From: Chthonomonas sp.
Lineage (GTDB): Bacteria > Armatimonadota > Fimbriimonadia > Fimbriimonadales > Fimbriimonadaceae
Direction of reading: 5' to 3'
DNA: 64,000 nucleotides
NCBI GenBank assembly: GCA_016788585.1
Contig: JAEURP010000009.1
Location: 310,001 to 374,000, forward strand
Shown: one piece after another, positions 1 to 8,631 of the stretch
Layout of the letters: every line of letters starts with the position of its first letter
Position numbering within the stretch: the stretch's first letter is position 1
Made by a program: the position numbers and the translations under genes
Notes under the pieces: generated by a model
What the model was told of the DNA's origin: nothing
The model's input: only the letters and a program-made list of their open reading frames with translations
Databases searched by the model: none

Positions 1-2607
1 GACGGAAAAGTGAGCGGAACACTCAAAAGCCCTAATGTGAGCGCCAAGTTGGAGGGAGGAACAATCTCCTATTCTGGGGCGACCCTTGCCGGACTTTCCG
101 CCAGCATCTCGGCAAGCAACGACCTCATCAAAATTTTGAACGGCAATGTCGCAGTTGCCGATGGTGACAAGACTGGTTCGCTTCAGTTTAGCGGCCTTTA
201 TAGCCCGAGCGGCAAATCGGGCGAAGTCGAGGCAGCATGGTCAAGCCTCCCGCTTCGCCCATTGGCCCAGTTCGACGAGCGCTTCGCCGTCCAGGGTGAA
301 ACGACGGGCACGGCAAAATTTGCCTTGAACGACAAGGGACCAGTTTCTGGATCGGCAAGTGGTTCGCTGTCCGAAGTGGCTCTGAATGGTGAGCTAGTGG
401 GATCCGGTCCATTCGAGGCCAAGGTTGAAAAGGGCCAGTGGGTCGCCAGCGGCTCAATCGGATCTCTCGATCAGTATGCGTCCGTAGACGAGCTAAAGTC
501 AGACCAAAAGGGCAACTTGACCGGTCGCCTCACCTCTTATAAGATGAGGGCAGAGGCGTTGATTCGCCTGACTCGCGTTCAATGGAAGGAGACACCAGAA
601 GACATCCAACGATTTGTAGCCGGGCTCACGGGAGAAGTGGACGGCACGTTAGCATTTTCAAACATTAACAATGAGTTCAGGCTGCAAACCGACAACCTGA
701 CCGTGAGCGATTTGAATGTCGAAGGCCGGTCGGTCGGGACCCTTACCGCCAGTGTTTTTCGCGAGGGTCCTGCTTGGAGTATTGCCAGGGCCGAACTCGC
801 GAATGGTGAAGAGCGGATTAGCGGCAAAGGGCGGATCTTCGACGACGGAAACTTGTCCTTTGAAGGAGAAGCCAATAAGGTTAGCCTTTCGTGGCTCAAT
901 GCGATCAACCCCGATCTTGCCGTGGTTCCGGCTACGGCCGACGCCTCATTTATCTTGAGTGGCAAGTCCGATAACCCGAACCTCTTGGCTTCACTAAAAG
1001 TTGAAGGTGTACAGCGGGGAGACAAAGAAGAAACCTCCGTTCCACCAAGCTTGAATATCGATCGAATCGAGCTGAAGGACAAGATGATCACGGCAGGCGG
1101 CGCGTTTCAGGCCCAAGGCTTTACTGGCTCAGTTTCCTTCCATGGTCCATTAGCCACACTCATGCCTGCGCCGAAAGAAGGCCGAAATCCCGGCGAGTCC
1201 TTTGCACTGGAAGCCAATGTTGCCGAGCGCCAAATCGACGAATTCAAAGACCTGCTGACCTTCTTGGACTTTGAAAGGAGCTCAGGAAAGTTGGGCGGTA
1301 AGGTCTTGGCGACGGGGCATGTCGATGACGTAAAGCTGTCTGGCGGTCTGTCATTTGGCGGGGAGCCCGGGCGCCTGGCTTTCGCAGGCTATCGGACCGA
1401 ACTAGAGAACCCACTCCTGTCATTGGCCTTGAATGGTGACAGGCTGGAGTTTAACGCGACGGCAACCGGGAACCAGGGCGGCACATTGAGTGCGTCCATG
1501 AGTATCCCGAGCAAGTTGCCAAGCGGCTCTTTCGACGAGTGGCTTGCCAGTACCCCGATCCAAGGAGAAATTCGACTCAACAACCTCAAGGTCAATGAAG
1601 GGGATGCTACGAAAGCCAATCAGATCACGAGTTCATTGTCCACGATTTCAAGTGATGGCAATTCACCGGAGCCCATCCGTATTAGCGGAAATCTAAGTTC
1701 TCCGCTTATAGCTGGCAAGGTGCAAGTTGCTGGGGGAACTGGTGATTTACCAACTTTTGCCCAGGCAGAGACCGCAGCCGCTCCCCCGGTCGATCCGCGA
1801 TTTGACCTTGAATTTGCGACAGCAAACCCGCTGAGCATTCGGACAATCTCTGCCAACCTCATCGCGAATGCATCAGGTTCGATGAAGGGGAGCCTCACCC
1901 GTCCTCAAGCCGAGGGAACGTTCTTTGTAGATGGGGGCACCCTTCGTTTGCCGAACGCCAGGATCAAGCTCGATGACGGAGGTCTGGTGAGCTTCTCGAT
2001 GCGGACGAGTACGAGCGGTGAAACTACCATCGAAGTGCCCGTGACTCTTACTGGACGCACGTCAGTGAGCGCCAGAGGACCAAATTCCGGCTACCAGCGA
2101 TACGACATCCAGATTCAAGTGAATGGGGATCTGATGCAGCAAGGCGATTTGCAGTTGATCGGCCGCAGCGACCCCAATGACCTCACTCAAGAGCAGATCC
2201 TAGCGATCATCGGGCAACGCGACCTTCTCGAAGCCCTTGCCACAGGAACGCAGGGCACAAGTGGTGGGGAGTTTCGAGATGCCCTAATCGGGCTCCTGCT
2301 ACCAACATTAAGCGATCGCATTACCTCCGAACTTGCAACACAACTCAACTTGGATTACATCGCACTTGACTACAATCCATTTGAAGGGGCCATTCTAAGC
2401 GCAGCGAAGAGCTTCAACAAGTACGTGACCCTCGAAGGTCGCCGAGCCCTAACCGAGCAGCGGTTTGTGGACGCAATTCGTTACGAACTCAGGTTACTGT
2501 ATCGAGTGCCGACCAGTAACCCGTTATTGAGTCGCTCCCGATTCGTATTGAGCAGCAGTAATCAATCGGCATGGCGAGTTTCTATCGAGTTTTCGACTAA
2601 GTTTTGA
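1..2607 (+). CDS. tamB: TamB/DUF490-type translocation and assembly protein, 3' part
   Basis: The reading frame is open from the first base, so the start lies upstream; 868 codons are visible. Long stretches of alternating polar and hydrophobic residues in repeated short beta-strands (NGDRLEFNATATG, ISGNLSSPLIAGKVQV) fit the beta-taco/beta-helix of AsmA/TamB proteins. The last 300 residues match the DUF490 region: a VFFDGG-like stretch (TFFVDGGTLRLPNARI), then EQILAIIGQRDLL and a C-terminus ending in Phe. TamB-type proteins span the periplasm and move phospholipids or help assemble outer-membrane proteins, usually with a BamA/TamA partner; a bamA gene lies about 14 kb downstream. Family assignment is firm; whether it handles lipids or proteins cannot be told from sequence. 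Confidence 0.85.
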   Translation, partial: DGKVSGTLKSPNVSAKLEGGTISYSGATLAGLSASISASNDLIKILNGNVAVADGDKTGSLQFSGLYSPSGKSGEVEAAWSSLPLRPLAQFDERFAVQGETTGTAKFALNDKGPVSGSASGSLSEVALNGELVGSGPFEAKVEKGQWVASGSIGSLDQYASVDELKSDQKGNLTGRLTSYKMRAEALIRLTRVQWKETPEDIQRFVAGLTGEVDGTLAFSNINNEFRLQTDNLTVSDLNVEGRSVGTLTASVFREGPAWSIARAELANGEERISGKGRIFDDGNLSFEGEANKVSLSWLNAINPDLAVVPATADASFILSGKSDNPNLLASLKVEGVQRGDKEETSVPPSLNIDRIELKDKMITAGGAFQAQGFTGSVSFHGPLATLMPAPKEGRNPGESFALEANVAERQIDEFKDLLTFLDFERSSGKLGGKVLATGHVDDVKLSGGLSFGGEPGRLAFAGYRTELENPLLSLALNGDRLEFNATATGNQGGTLSASMSIPSKLPSGSFDEWLASTPIQGEIRLNNLKVNEGDATKANQITSSLSTISSDGNSPEPIRISGNLSSPLIAGKVQVAGGTGDLPTFAQAETAAAPPVDPRFDLEFATANPLSIRTISANLIANASGSMKGSLTRPQAEGTFFVDGGTLRLPNARIKLDDGGLVSFSMRTSTSGETTIEVPVTLTGRTSVSARGPNSGYQRYDIQIQVNGDLMQQGDLQLIGRSDPNDLTQEQILAIIGQRDLLEALATGTQGTSGGEFRDALIGLLLPTLSDRITSELATQLNLDYIALDYNPFEGAILSAAKSFNKYVTLEGRRALTEQRFVDAIRYELRLLYRVPTSNPLLSRSRFVLSSSNQSAWRVSIEFSTKF

Positions 2608-2646
2608 TTCGGGGCAATACAAGTACAATTCGCATGTGGTGATGCG

Positions 2647-3012
2647 ATGAAGAACATTTTGATCAAATGGCTTGTTCTGACCATCTCTGTCGTTATTGCG
2701 GCGATGGTCCTCCCTGGCTTCGAGGCAAACACGAGCGATCTTGTCTCCCTCTTTATCGGAAGCGCAGCACTTGCTTTCGTCAATGCCACCCTTGGACGGA
2801 TTCTGAAATTTGTAGCTGCCCCCGTCAACTGTTTGACCCTCGGCCTAGTTTCCTTAGTTATCAATGCCTTGATGCTTTGGTGGGTTGGGACTATGAACTT
2901 TGGCTTCAAAGTCGATGGATTCTTGCCCGCCTTTTTAGGAAGTCTGATTGTTTCGCTGGTGAGTGGAGTTCTTGGGGGCGTCCTATTGCCTGATAAGGAG
3001 AACAAAGACTAG
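2647..3012 (+). CDS. Phage holin family 4 / YvlD-like small membrane protein
   Basis: A 121-residue protein with four hydrophobic segments (about residues 5-24, 31-55, 60-85 and 92-113) and a short charged tail (DKENKD). The layout and the FVNATLGRILKFVAAPVNCLTLGL stretch match the small membrane family annotated as phage holin family 4 (YvlD in Bacillus). In most bacteria these are housekeeping membrane proteins of unknown function, and nothing here suggests a prophage. The gene sits 39 bp after the tamB stop and 2 bp before yvcK, so it is probably co-transcribed with yvcK, gmk and lgt. The ribosome binding site is weak (GTGGTGATG). Confidence 0.75.
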   Translation: MKNILIKWLVLTISVVIAAMVLPGFEANTSDLVSLFIGSAALAFVNATLGRILKFVAAPVNCLTLGLVSLVINALMLWWVGTMNFGFKVDGFLPAFLGSLIVSLVSGVLGGVLLPDKENKD

Positions 3013-3014
3013 GC

Positions 3015-4322
3015 ATGCTGAATCGGCGGAAGATTCGACGCGCTTTGGCGCCGACCGCCGATCTTGGTGGCTCTCTTGCCGCGGCTGTATTGGGCCTCGC
3101 CCTCTTAATCAGTGGGCTTACGCTTAGCTTTCGAGCGGCCGCCACCCCATTCCTCGCTTGGGTGAAGGCCACTTGGTTCACCTTTGTTCGCGCCTTTGGC
3201 GTCGAGTCTGCCGAATACGCGAACCACTTGCTGGGTGGAGCATTACTGATCCTGGGGTTTGTTCTCACATATGTCGGTACTCGATCCGTTATGCGGCGGC
3301 TCTTCCGAACTCTTAACCCTGGGGCCGCAGGATCGGTTGGGGCCCTCTACGTCCGACGCCAGCAACTGGCTCAAGGCTCTCGTATTGTCTGCCTAGGGGG
3401 TGGAACCGGTCTTTCGACTTTGCTCCGTGGCCTAAAAAACCACAGTTCCAACATTACGGCGATCGTTACGGTTACCGACGATGGCGGCTCCAGTGGGCGG
3501 CTGAGCGAAGAGCTTGGGATCATTCCTCCCGGCGATCTTCGTAATTGCTTGGTTGCGTTGGCTGATGCTGAAAAGCTGATGACCGACCTCTTTCAATATC
3601 GGTTTAAGGGGAAGCGGGGCTCGCTAAGCGGTCATAGCTTAGGCAATCTCTTGATCGCGGGTTTGATCGAGCAATGTGGTGGAGACTTCGAGCGAGCTCT
3701 CAACATGGCTAGCGAGGTCTTGGCGATTCGCGGTCGGGTAATGCCATCGACCCTCGAAAGGGTAAGGCTTAAGGCCGTCCTGGAGGATGGGCAAGAGGTC
3801 TTTGGAGAAACGAATATCGTGGCCTCAGGCGGCCGAATCCGCCGGCTCTTCATGGAGCCAAATAACGCCCATGCCTTTCCCGATGCGATTCAAGCGATTC
3901 ACGAGGCTGAACTCATCGTGATGGGGCCAGGTAGCGTTTATTCCAGCGTCATTCCAAACCTACTCGTCCCCGGCATTCCGGAAGCCATCCGAGATAGTAA
4001 GGCCATCAAGGCGTATATTTGTAATGTGATGACCCAGCCCGGCGAAAGCGATTCGTTCACTGCGGCTGAACATGTGCTGGCCATTGAAGCCAATGTCAGT
4101 CACCGTTTGTTCGATTACGTCTTAGTTAACAACCAACTCCCGAGTTCCAGCACTCTTGAGAAGTACCGTGAAAAGGACCAGTATCCTGTTGAGGCGGATG
4201 TCGATCGCATTCGAGCCATGGGCTTTCGGATTGTGAGAGGCGAGTTCATGAGCGAGTCCGACTATGTTCGACATGATCCTTCTCGTGTCGCGGCGTCGCT
4301 GATCAAATTGATAAACACATGA
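3015..4322 (+). CDS. yvcK: YvcK/CofD-family gluconeogenesis factor with N-terminal membrane segments
   Basis: A 435-residue protein. Residues 18-38 and 71-90 are hydrophobic, so it is probably membrane-anchored, followed by a YvcK domain from about residue 122. Visible family motifs are GGGTGLSTLLRGLK (128-141), TDDGGSSGRL, PPGDLRNCLVAL, GHSLGNLLIAGL and GPGSVYSSVIPNLL. YvcK proteins bind UDP-sugars and affect the split of carbon between central metabolism and peptidoglycan; they resemble CofD but lack its F420 role. Placement beside gmk and lgt agrees with an envelope or growth role. The two-helix N-terminal extension is longer than in Bacillus YvcK and is seen in some other phyla. The stop overlaps the gmk start (ATGA). 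Confidence 0.9.
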   Translation: MLNRRKIRRALAPTADLGGSLAAAVLGLALLISGLTLSFRAAATPFLAWVKATWFTFVRAFGVESAEYANHLLGGALLILGFVLTYVGTRSVMRRLFRTLNPGAAGSVGALYVRRQQLAQGSRIVCLGGGTGLSTLLRGLKNHSSNITAIVTVTDDGGSSGRLSEELGIIPPGDLRNCLVALADAEKLMTDLFQYRFKGKRGSLSGHSLGNLLIAGLIEQCGGDFERALNMASEVLAIRGRVMPSTLERVRLKAVLEDGQEVFGETNIVASGGRIRRLFMEPNNAHAFPDAIQAIHEAELIVMGPGSVYSSVIPNLLVPGIPEAIRDSKAIKAYICNVMTQPGESDSFTAAEHVLAIEANVSHRLFDYVLVNNQLPSSSTLEKYREKDQYPVEADVDRIRAMGFRIVRGEFMSESDYVRHDPSRVAASLIKLINT

Positions 4323-4894
4323 GCCTGAATCCTAAGCGCGTGCTAATTCTGAGCGGCCCAAGCGGGGTAGGCAAAGACACGGTCTTGGATCGATGGATGG
4401 CGCGAAATCCTAGGGTTGAACGGGTCATTGCCGTGACGACGAGACAGCCGCGGGAGGGAGAGGTGGATGGCGAAAGCTACCACTTTGTTACGCAAGATGA
4501 GTTTGACCGAGCTGCCGAGAATGGACAGTTCTTGGAGGCCAAGAATGTTCATGGAAACTGGTATGCCACACCCATGGCCGGAATTGAGGCGATTCTTAAG
4601 TGCGGCGGCATCGCCGTTCTGAAGATCGATGTGCAAGGGGCGAGAGAGGTTTTGTCTCGACACCCCGAAATCGTCACAGTATTCCTCATGCCCCCCTCGA
4701 TGGAGGAGTTGGAGCGACGAATTCGAGGGAGGCAGACCGATCATGACTCGAGTATCGTCCAGCGGTTGCAAAATGCCACGGACGAGGTGGCCGCTTCGAG
4801 CTTCTACATGCATCGAATCACTAATGATGATGTCGAGCGCGTCGTTGATCAGTTGGATGAACTCATCGGTGAACCCGTGACTGGACACAACTAG
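4319..4894 (+). CDS. gmk: Guanylate kinase
   Basis: A 191-residue cytoplasmic enzyme converting GMP and ATP to GDP and ADP. The P-loop GPSGVGKD is at residues 13-20; VTTRQPREGEVDGESYHFVT is the GMP-binding segment, followed by FLEAKNVHGNWYATP and VLKIDVQGAREV. RIRGRQTD supplies the lid arginines. Length is normal for the family. The P-loop ends in GKD rather than the commoner GKS/GKT, a variant also found in some other bacterial guanylate kinases. It is translationally coupled to yvcK through an ATGA overlap and is 5 bp upstream of lgt. Confidence 0.95.
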   Translation: MSLNPKRVLILSGPSGVGKDTVLDRWMARNPRVERVIAVTTRQPREGEVDGESYHFVTQDEFDRAAENGQFLEAKNVHGNWYATPMAGIEAILKCGGIAVLKIDVQGAREVLSRHPEIVTVFLMPPSMEELERRIRGRQTDHDSSIVQRLQNATDEVAASSFYMHRITNDDVERVVDQLDELIGEPVTGHN

Positions 4895-4899
4895 AACTC

Positions 4900-5694
4900 A
4901 TGCACCCCATTCTCTTTTACATTGGTAGCTTTCCGGTTCGAAGTTTCGGGCTGATGCTAATGGTCGGCTTCATTGTGGCGATCCTCATTGCATGCCGGCG
5001 AGCCAATCGATTCAATTTGACGCCGGCACAGATTCAGGACAGCGCGGTCTGGATCATTATCCTTGGCGTGTTATTTGCCCGCTTGGCTTTCATCGGTCAG
5101 GAGTGGAAGTACTACCAAAATCACACCAACGAGATCTTTAAGCTCCAAATGGATGGGCTCACTAGTTTCGGTGGTCTGCTCGGTGGCGCCATAGGTGTGT
5201 TCCTCTACTCGAAATTCAAAGGGCTCCATCCTTTGCAACTTCTCGATACGATTGGGGTCCCCATGCTTGTGGCGAGTGCGATTGGACGCGTGGGGTGTCT
5301 TCTAAACGGATGCTGTTATGGGTTCGCCTGCCAGTCTTCGCCACCAGGCGTTTCCCTCAGTGATGGCCGAGGTGGCACGCTGCTGGGGCCGAATGGCGAA
5401 CCCTACTTTATTCCAGCGCAGCTTTTAGACTCAGCCCTTGCCTTATTTGGTGTGCTTGTGATCACCCAACTGGAGCGAAGAGGGAAGCTTCCTCAGGGTG
5501 GTTCGCTCGGCTGGACGTTCATCGCATATGGCCTCGCGCGATTCACCTATGAGTTCATTCGATTTGGCCAGAGTTCTGAGGTCTTGCCCGGCATAATGCT
5601 AACGCATGCTCAGCTGGCCGCTGGCCTCCTGGCGTTCATTGGCCTAGTGATCCTGCTGTGGGCTCGGCGCCGTAAAGCCGTTGAGGTATCCTAG
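4900..5694 (+). CDS. lgt: Prolipoprotein diacylglyceryl transferase
   Basis: A 264-residue inner-membrane enzyme that moves diacylglycerol from phosphatidylglycerol to the lipobox cysteine of prolipoproteins, the first step of lipoprotein maturation. About seven hydrophobic helices are visible. The signature region is IGRVGCLLNGCCYG (a divergent form of the GRxGNFxN motif), preceded by GLTSFGGLLGGAIGVF and followed by YEFIRFGQ. Several lipoprotein substrates are encoded in this window: the pilus-operon lipoprotein, the coiled-coil lipoprotein by skp, the YgiB-like peptide, the acc-operon lipoprotein and the sugar-binding protein. It is probably the last conserved gene of the yvcK-gmk-lgt operon. 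Confidence 0.93.
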   Translation: MHPILFYIGSFPVRSFGLMLMVGFIVAILIACRRANRFNLTPAQIQDSAVWIIILGVLFARLAFIGQEWKYYQNHTNEIFKLQMDGLTSFGGLLGGAIGVFLYSKFKGLHPLQLLDTIGVPMLVASAIGRVGCLLNGCCYGFACQSSPPGVSLSDGRGGTLLGPNGEPYFIPAQLLDSALALFGVLVITQLERRGKLPQGGSLGWTFIAYGLARFTYEFIRFGQSSEVLPGIMLTHAQLAAGLLAFIGLVILLWARRRKAVEVS

Positions 5695-5702
5695 CTCATC
5701 AA

Positions 5703-5912
5703 ATGCGAGTACGAAATAAAGAATTGCGAAACAAGTGGCATCGCAAAGAGCAAAAGATCAAAGAGTTGATCAAGGAAGCGAAGGCAGGTGGAAAGAAGGA
5801 AAAACCCGCCAAGGCCGAAAAACCGGCGGCAGCAAAGAAGGCTGTAGCCCCAAAGAAGCCTGCCGCAACTAAGAAGCCTGCCGCCAAGAAGGACGAAAAG
5901 TCGGCCGAGTAG
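5703..5912 (+). CDS. Small Lys/Ala/Pro-rich basic protein
   Basis: A 69-residue protein. Residues 1-28 are a basic, probably helical segment with many Lys/Arg/Glu. The rest is a low-complexity tail of AAKK, PAATKKPAAKK and KPAKAEKP units, like the C-terminal tails of histone H1 and of bacterial H1-like nucleoid proteins. Function is unknown; binding to DNA or RNA, or to the ribosome, is a reasonable guess from charge alone. It lies 8 bp after lgt and just before a strong terminator, which makes it a credible last gene of the operon. The ribosome binding site is poor. The ORF could be spurious, but amino-acid bias and terminator position argue for a real gene. Confidence 0.6.
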   Translation: MRVRNKELRNKWHRKEQKIKELIKEAKAGGKKEKPAKAEKPAAAKKAVAPKKPAATKKPAAKKDEKSAE

Positions 5913-5934
5913 TTCTTTACTTCTAGAGAATTTA

Positions 5935-5966
5935 GTGCACATCAGCGCATGCTGGTGTGCATTTTT
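5935..5966 (+). terminator. Rho-independent terminator after the yvcK-gmk-lgt operon
   Basis: A 12-bp stem (GTGCACATCAGC / GCTGGTGTGCAT, one G-T wobble and a weak outer pair) with a four-base loop (GCAT) is followed at once by TTTTT. It is 22 bp after the stop of the basic small protein and separates the first operon from the pilus operon. Confidence 0.85.
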
Positions 5967-5969
5967 GAT

Positions 5970-6000
5970 TTGACTAAGCCCTCCATTGCAAACCTAAAAG
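5970..6000 (+). promoter_or_regulatory. Possible promoter of the pilus operon
   Basis: A TTGACT box (5970-5975) is followed 18-19 bp later by CTAAAA/TAAAAG (5994-6000). It lies directly behind the terminator and ahead of the small ORF and pilM. The -10 element is weak, so this is a suggestion only. The leader also contains an imperfect hairpin around 6008-6036 (AGGGC...GCCCT). Confidence 0.3.
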
Positions 6001-6130
6001 AGCACTCAAGGGCTTTCTTCTGAAAAGCTGCCCTCAAGATTCTGATTTGCCATCCCGAATATCTACCTGGGTCCCATTGTGGATTCGGAGTCAAGGAATG
6101 GTCGTACAGGATCAATCAGGAGAAAACCCT

Positions 6131-6313
6131 GTGTCAAAGAGCGCGAAGATTCGGGAACTCAGCAATGAGGTCAGCGAGATCGCGCGCCACGGGATGGACA
6201 ACACCATCCGGGCTTTTGAAGATTGGAAGTCTGTCTTGGGCTGGTCTGGATTCACGAGCGATCTGAATCAAGCCTGCCTCCGATACCACGCGAAGGAAGG
6301 AACACGATGTTAG
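6131..6313 (+). CDS. Small hypothetical protein leading the pilus operon
   Basis: I choose a GTG start at 6131 because an AGGAGA ribosome binding site (6118-6123) lies 7 bp ahead; longer in-frame starts at 6047 and 6098 lack one. The product has 60 residues, mostly helical and charged (KIRELSNEVSEIARHGMDN), with no signal peptide. Its stop codon (TGTTAG) overlaps the pilM ATG, so the two would be translationally coupled. I do not recognise the family. It could be a small cytoplasmic regulator or PilM partner, or a leader peptide. Position and Shine-Dalgarno site are the main support. Confidence 0.5.
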   Translation: MSKSAKIRELSNEVSEIARHGMDNTIRAFEDWKSVLGWSGFTSDLNQACLRYHAKEGTRC

Positions 6314-7383
6314 GCAAAAAAAGTTTCGTCGGGGTGGATTTTGGCCACCACACGATCAAGGCCGCGTATGCGGAACGATCCGCTCAAGGCTGGAAGATCA
6401 CCAAAGCTGGCTGGGTGCCAACTCCCGCCGACTGCATTAAGGAAGGGATTCTCGTCAACCCTGAACCACTTGCGGCGGCGCTGAAGGCATTGCTTCGCCA
6501 CACAGGCATCCAAGCAAAGAATGCCGTTCTCAGCGTACAGGGCAGTACTGTCGTAGTGCGAACGGTCCGAATGCCTAAGATGAGCGAGAGTGTTCTCCGC
6601 AAGTCGATTCGATTTGAAGCGGGTCGATATGTTCCGACCTCGGTTGAAGAGGCGTTTATCGAATTCGAGATCCTCGGTGATGCCGAAGATGGCCAGATGG
6701 ATGTGCTTATCGTCGCAGCCCCGAAGGACTTTGTCGAGAGCCGAGTGGTCGCGGCTCAGATGGCTGGGCTCGACGTCGATACCGTCGATGTCAGTCCATT
6801 TGCAGCCTATCGAGCGTTGGTTGAGACCGACGATAGCAAGGCATGGGACGAAGAGACCTTTGCCCTGATCGATCTTGGATCAGGCGCTAACACGGTAAGT
6901 GTGATCTCCGAAGGCCAATTTGCCATGACCCGAACCATTACGAATGGACACGGCGCGGCATTGACCGAGGCGTTGCGAACATTCTTCGATCTATCCGTGG
7001 AAGACGCCGAAGCCGGAAAGACTGCGCTCGACGTCAAAGAACTTCTAGACGAGGAGCCCCAAGAGAATCCTCCACTTCGAGTTCTTCATCCCTATCTGGA
7101 TGAATTGGTTCGAGAGATTCGCCGCTCACTCAACTACTACGAATCGCAATCCGTCGATGGGCAGGCACCCAAGCCCATCAAGTCCATTGTCCTCACCGGC
7201 GGCGGTGCAAAGCTCAATGGCATTGGCGACTATCTGGCTAACAAGCTTGGCCTCCCGGTCACCACGATGGGTGCTTTCGAAAATCCGAGGGTCATTAATC
7301 AGACTCCCCACGACTTTGGTGCCGGGCACGAGTTCAGCGTCGTCGCTGGATTGGCCATGCGCCCAACCATGAAGGCAGCCTAA
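6307..7383 (+). CDS. pilM: Type IV pilus assembly protein PilM
   Basis: A 358-residue actin-like ATPase-fold protein of the inner-membrane pilus alignment complex; it binds the cytoplasmic tail of PilN. Visible actin-fold motifs are VGVDFGHHTIKAAYAE (phosphate 1), ALIDLGSGANTVSVI (phosphate 2) and IVLTGGGAKLNGIGDYL (adenosine). The central SESVLRKSIRFEAGRYVP stretch is typical of PilM. The reading frame continues upstream to 6223, but 6307 has AAGGAAGG ahead of it and gives the usual N-terminus. It leads the pilM-N-O-P-Q operon. No ATPase gene (pilB, pilT) or pilin gene is in this window. Confidence 0.93.
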   Translation: MLGKKSFVGVDFGHHTIKAAYAERSAQGWKITKAGWVPTPADCIKEGILVNPEPLAAALKALLRHTGIQAKNAVLSVQGSTVVVRTVRMPKMSESVLRKSIRFEAGRYVPTSVEEAFIEFEILGDAEDGQMDVLIVAAPKDFVESRVVAAQMAGLDVDTVDVSPFAAYRALVETDDSKAWDEETFALIDLGSGANTVSVISEGQFAMTRTITNGHGAALTEALRTFFDLSVEDAEAGKTALDVKELLDEEPQENPPLRVLHPYLDELVREIRRSLNYYESQSVDGQAPKPIKSIVLTGGGAKLNGIGDYLANKLGLPVTTMGAFENPRVINQTPHDFGAGHEFSVVAGLAMRPTMKAA

Positions 7384-7393
7384 GAGGAAGACC

Positions 7394-7996
7394 ATGCCAC
7401 TCATTAATCTAATTCACGAACAACGACAAGCGCTCCGCGCGAACGAAAGAAAGGGTCGCATCGCCTTGGCAGGACTCCTTGCGTCGGCCGCGGTTAGCGT
7501 TGGGGCCTGGGGAACCATTTGGCTTCAAAGCGAAGGCGCACGCCAAGAGGCTGCGTCACTGCAGGCCGAGGTCGACAAGCTAAAGCCGATTCAGCAGGCT
7601 ATTCAAGCGAGTGAGATTCAATTCAATTCGCTCAGCCCGCGATTGGCTACGCTTCAAGATGCGGCTATGAGCACCCAGCGGTGGGGGCGAGTGATGAATC
7701 ATCTTTCGCACCATGTCCCGACGGGCGTTTGGCTCACACAGATGAAGTGTATGCAGCCTGCGGTTACTGATCCCGTCACGATCGAGCTACAAGGCTTAGC
7801 CCCAAGTCAGGAACTGGCTTCGGAGTTCATCTTGCGAGTACAGGCGAGTGAAGATCTCGAAAACGTGGTCTTGAAGGCGACGTCCGGCGACCAAGTCAAT
7901 GAGCGCCAGATGATTCGATTTGAATTGAAAGGTGATTTGGTTGGTACCGCCAAGCCAGCACCCGTAACCGAAGCAGATTCGGAGGAAACAAAGTGA
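7394..7996 (+). CDS. pilN: Type IV pilus assembly protein PilN
   Basis: A 200-residue bitopic inner-membrane protein. The PilN N-terminus (MPLINLIHEQRQALRANERK), which contacts PilM, is followed by one membrane helix (about residues 25-45), a coiled coil (EAASLQAEVDKLKPIQQAI) and a periplasmic ferredoxin-like domain (RWGRVMNHLSHHVPTGVWL). GAGGAAG precedes the ATG. Its stop overlaps the pilO start by 4 bp. PilN and PilO form the periplasmic heterodimer that links the PilM ring to the secretin. Confidence 0.9.
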   Translation: MPLINLIHEQRQALRANERKGRIALAGLLASAAVSVGAWGTIWLQSEGARQEAASLQAEVDKLKPIQQAIQASEIQFNSLSPRLATLQDAAMSTQRWGRVMNHLSHHVPTGVWLTQMKCMQPAVTDPVTIELQGLAPSQELASEFILRVQASEDLENVVLKATSGDQVNERQMIRFELKGDLVGTAKPAPVTEADSEETK

Positions 7997-8631
7997 AGGG
8001 AAATAAAGTACTCATCTTGTTGAGCGCGGCAGTCGTTGCTGCCGGTGGAACCGCTTGCTATTATCAGTGGCAGGACCTGAGTTCGCACAATGACAAGGTC
8101 GCGTCGCTGCGCAGCCAGGTTGAGAAGCAGTCCGATGTTCAAAAGCAGTTGGACGAAATCACGCTCAAGGTTCAGGAATCGCAAGAGAAACTTGACCACC
8201 TTGAATTGGGTGTTCCTGCTCGGGCCTACGTTCCAACCTTAATGGCCGAGATCGAGGGACTTGGTAAGTTCAATGGCATTCGAGTAACTGGTGTTCGGCC
8301 CATGCCGGCACGCTTCGCAAATCCGGTCAAAAAGTCATCGACCGATACCGAGAAAGCACCAGAGGTCAAAAAGACTTACGAAGAGCAATTAGTTGAAGTC
8401 AAGGGTACGGGGCACTACCTCAAGGTGCTTTCGTTCCTGGGCCAACTTGAGACCTTCCCGAAGATCGTCTCGGTGCAGTCCGTGACCCTGACCCCCAAGA
8501 ATGACTTGAATTCGAAGAACGACCCTTCAACCTTGGAGATCGTCGTCGAGCTCAAGGCATTTGTATTCCCCGATGCGGCCCCAAGCCGTACTCGATTGAC
8601 CGAGAAGAAGGTGAACCATGAAGGCGCCTAA
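7993..8631 (+). CDS. pilO: Type IV pilus assembly protein PilO
   Basis: A 212-residue PilO-type protein starting at GTG. Residues 5-25 form the membrane anchor, residues 30-75 a coiled coil (SLRSQVEKQSDVQKQLDEI), then a ferredoxin-like periplasmic domain (PARAYVPTLMAEIEGLGKFNGIRV and the family-typical GTGHYLKVLSFLGQLETFPKIVSV). A linker of about 25 residues rich in Lys and Ser separates the two. Overlaps with pilN (4 bp) and the PilP-like gene (14 bp) indicate tight coupling. Confidence 0.9.
   Translation: MKGNKVLILLSAAVVAAGGTACYYQWQDLSSHNDKVASLRSQVEKQSDVQKQLDEITLKVQESQEKLDHLELGVPARAYVPTLMAEIEGLGKFNGIRVTGVRPMPARFANPVKKSSTDTEKAPEVKKTYEEQLVEVKGTGHYLKVLSFLGQLETFPKIVSVQSVTLTPKNDLNSKNDPSTLEIVVELKAFVFPDAAPSRTRLTEKKVNHEGA

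Noticed and set aside
2647-3012. Prophage remnant suggested by the holin-like protein
   Set aside because: The protein belongs to a family common outside phages, and no other phage gene, integrase or attachment repeat is near.
6223-6306. Upstream extension of pilM
   Set aside because: The longer start overlaps the small ORF, lacks a ribosome site and adds residues absent from PilM proteins; ATG 6307 has AAGGAAGG.
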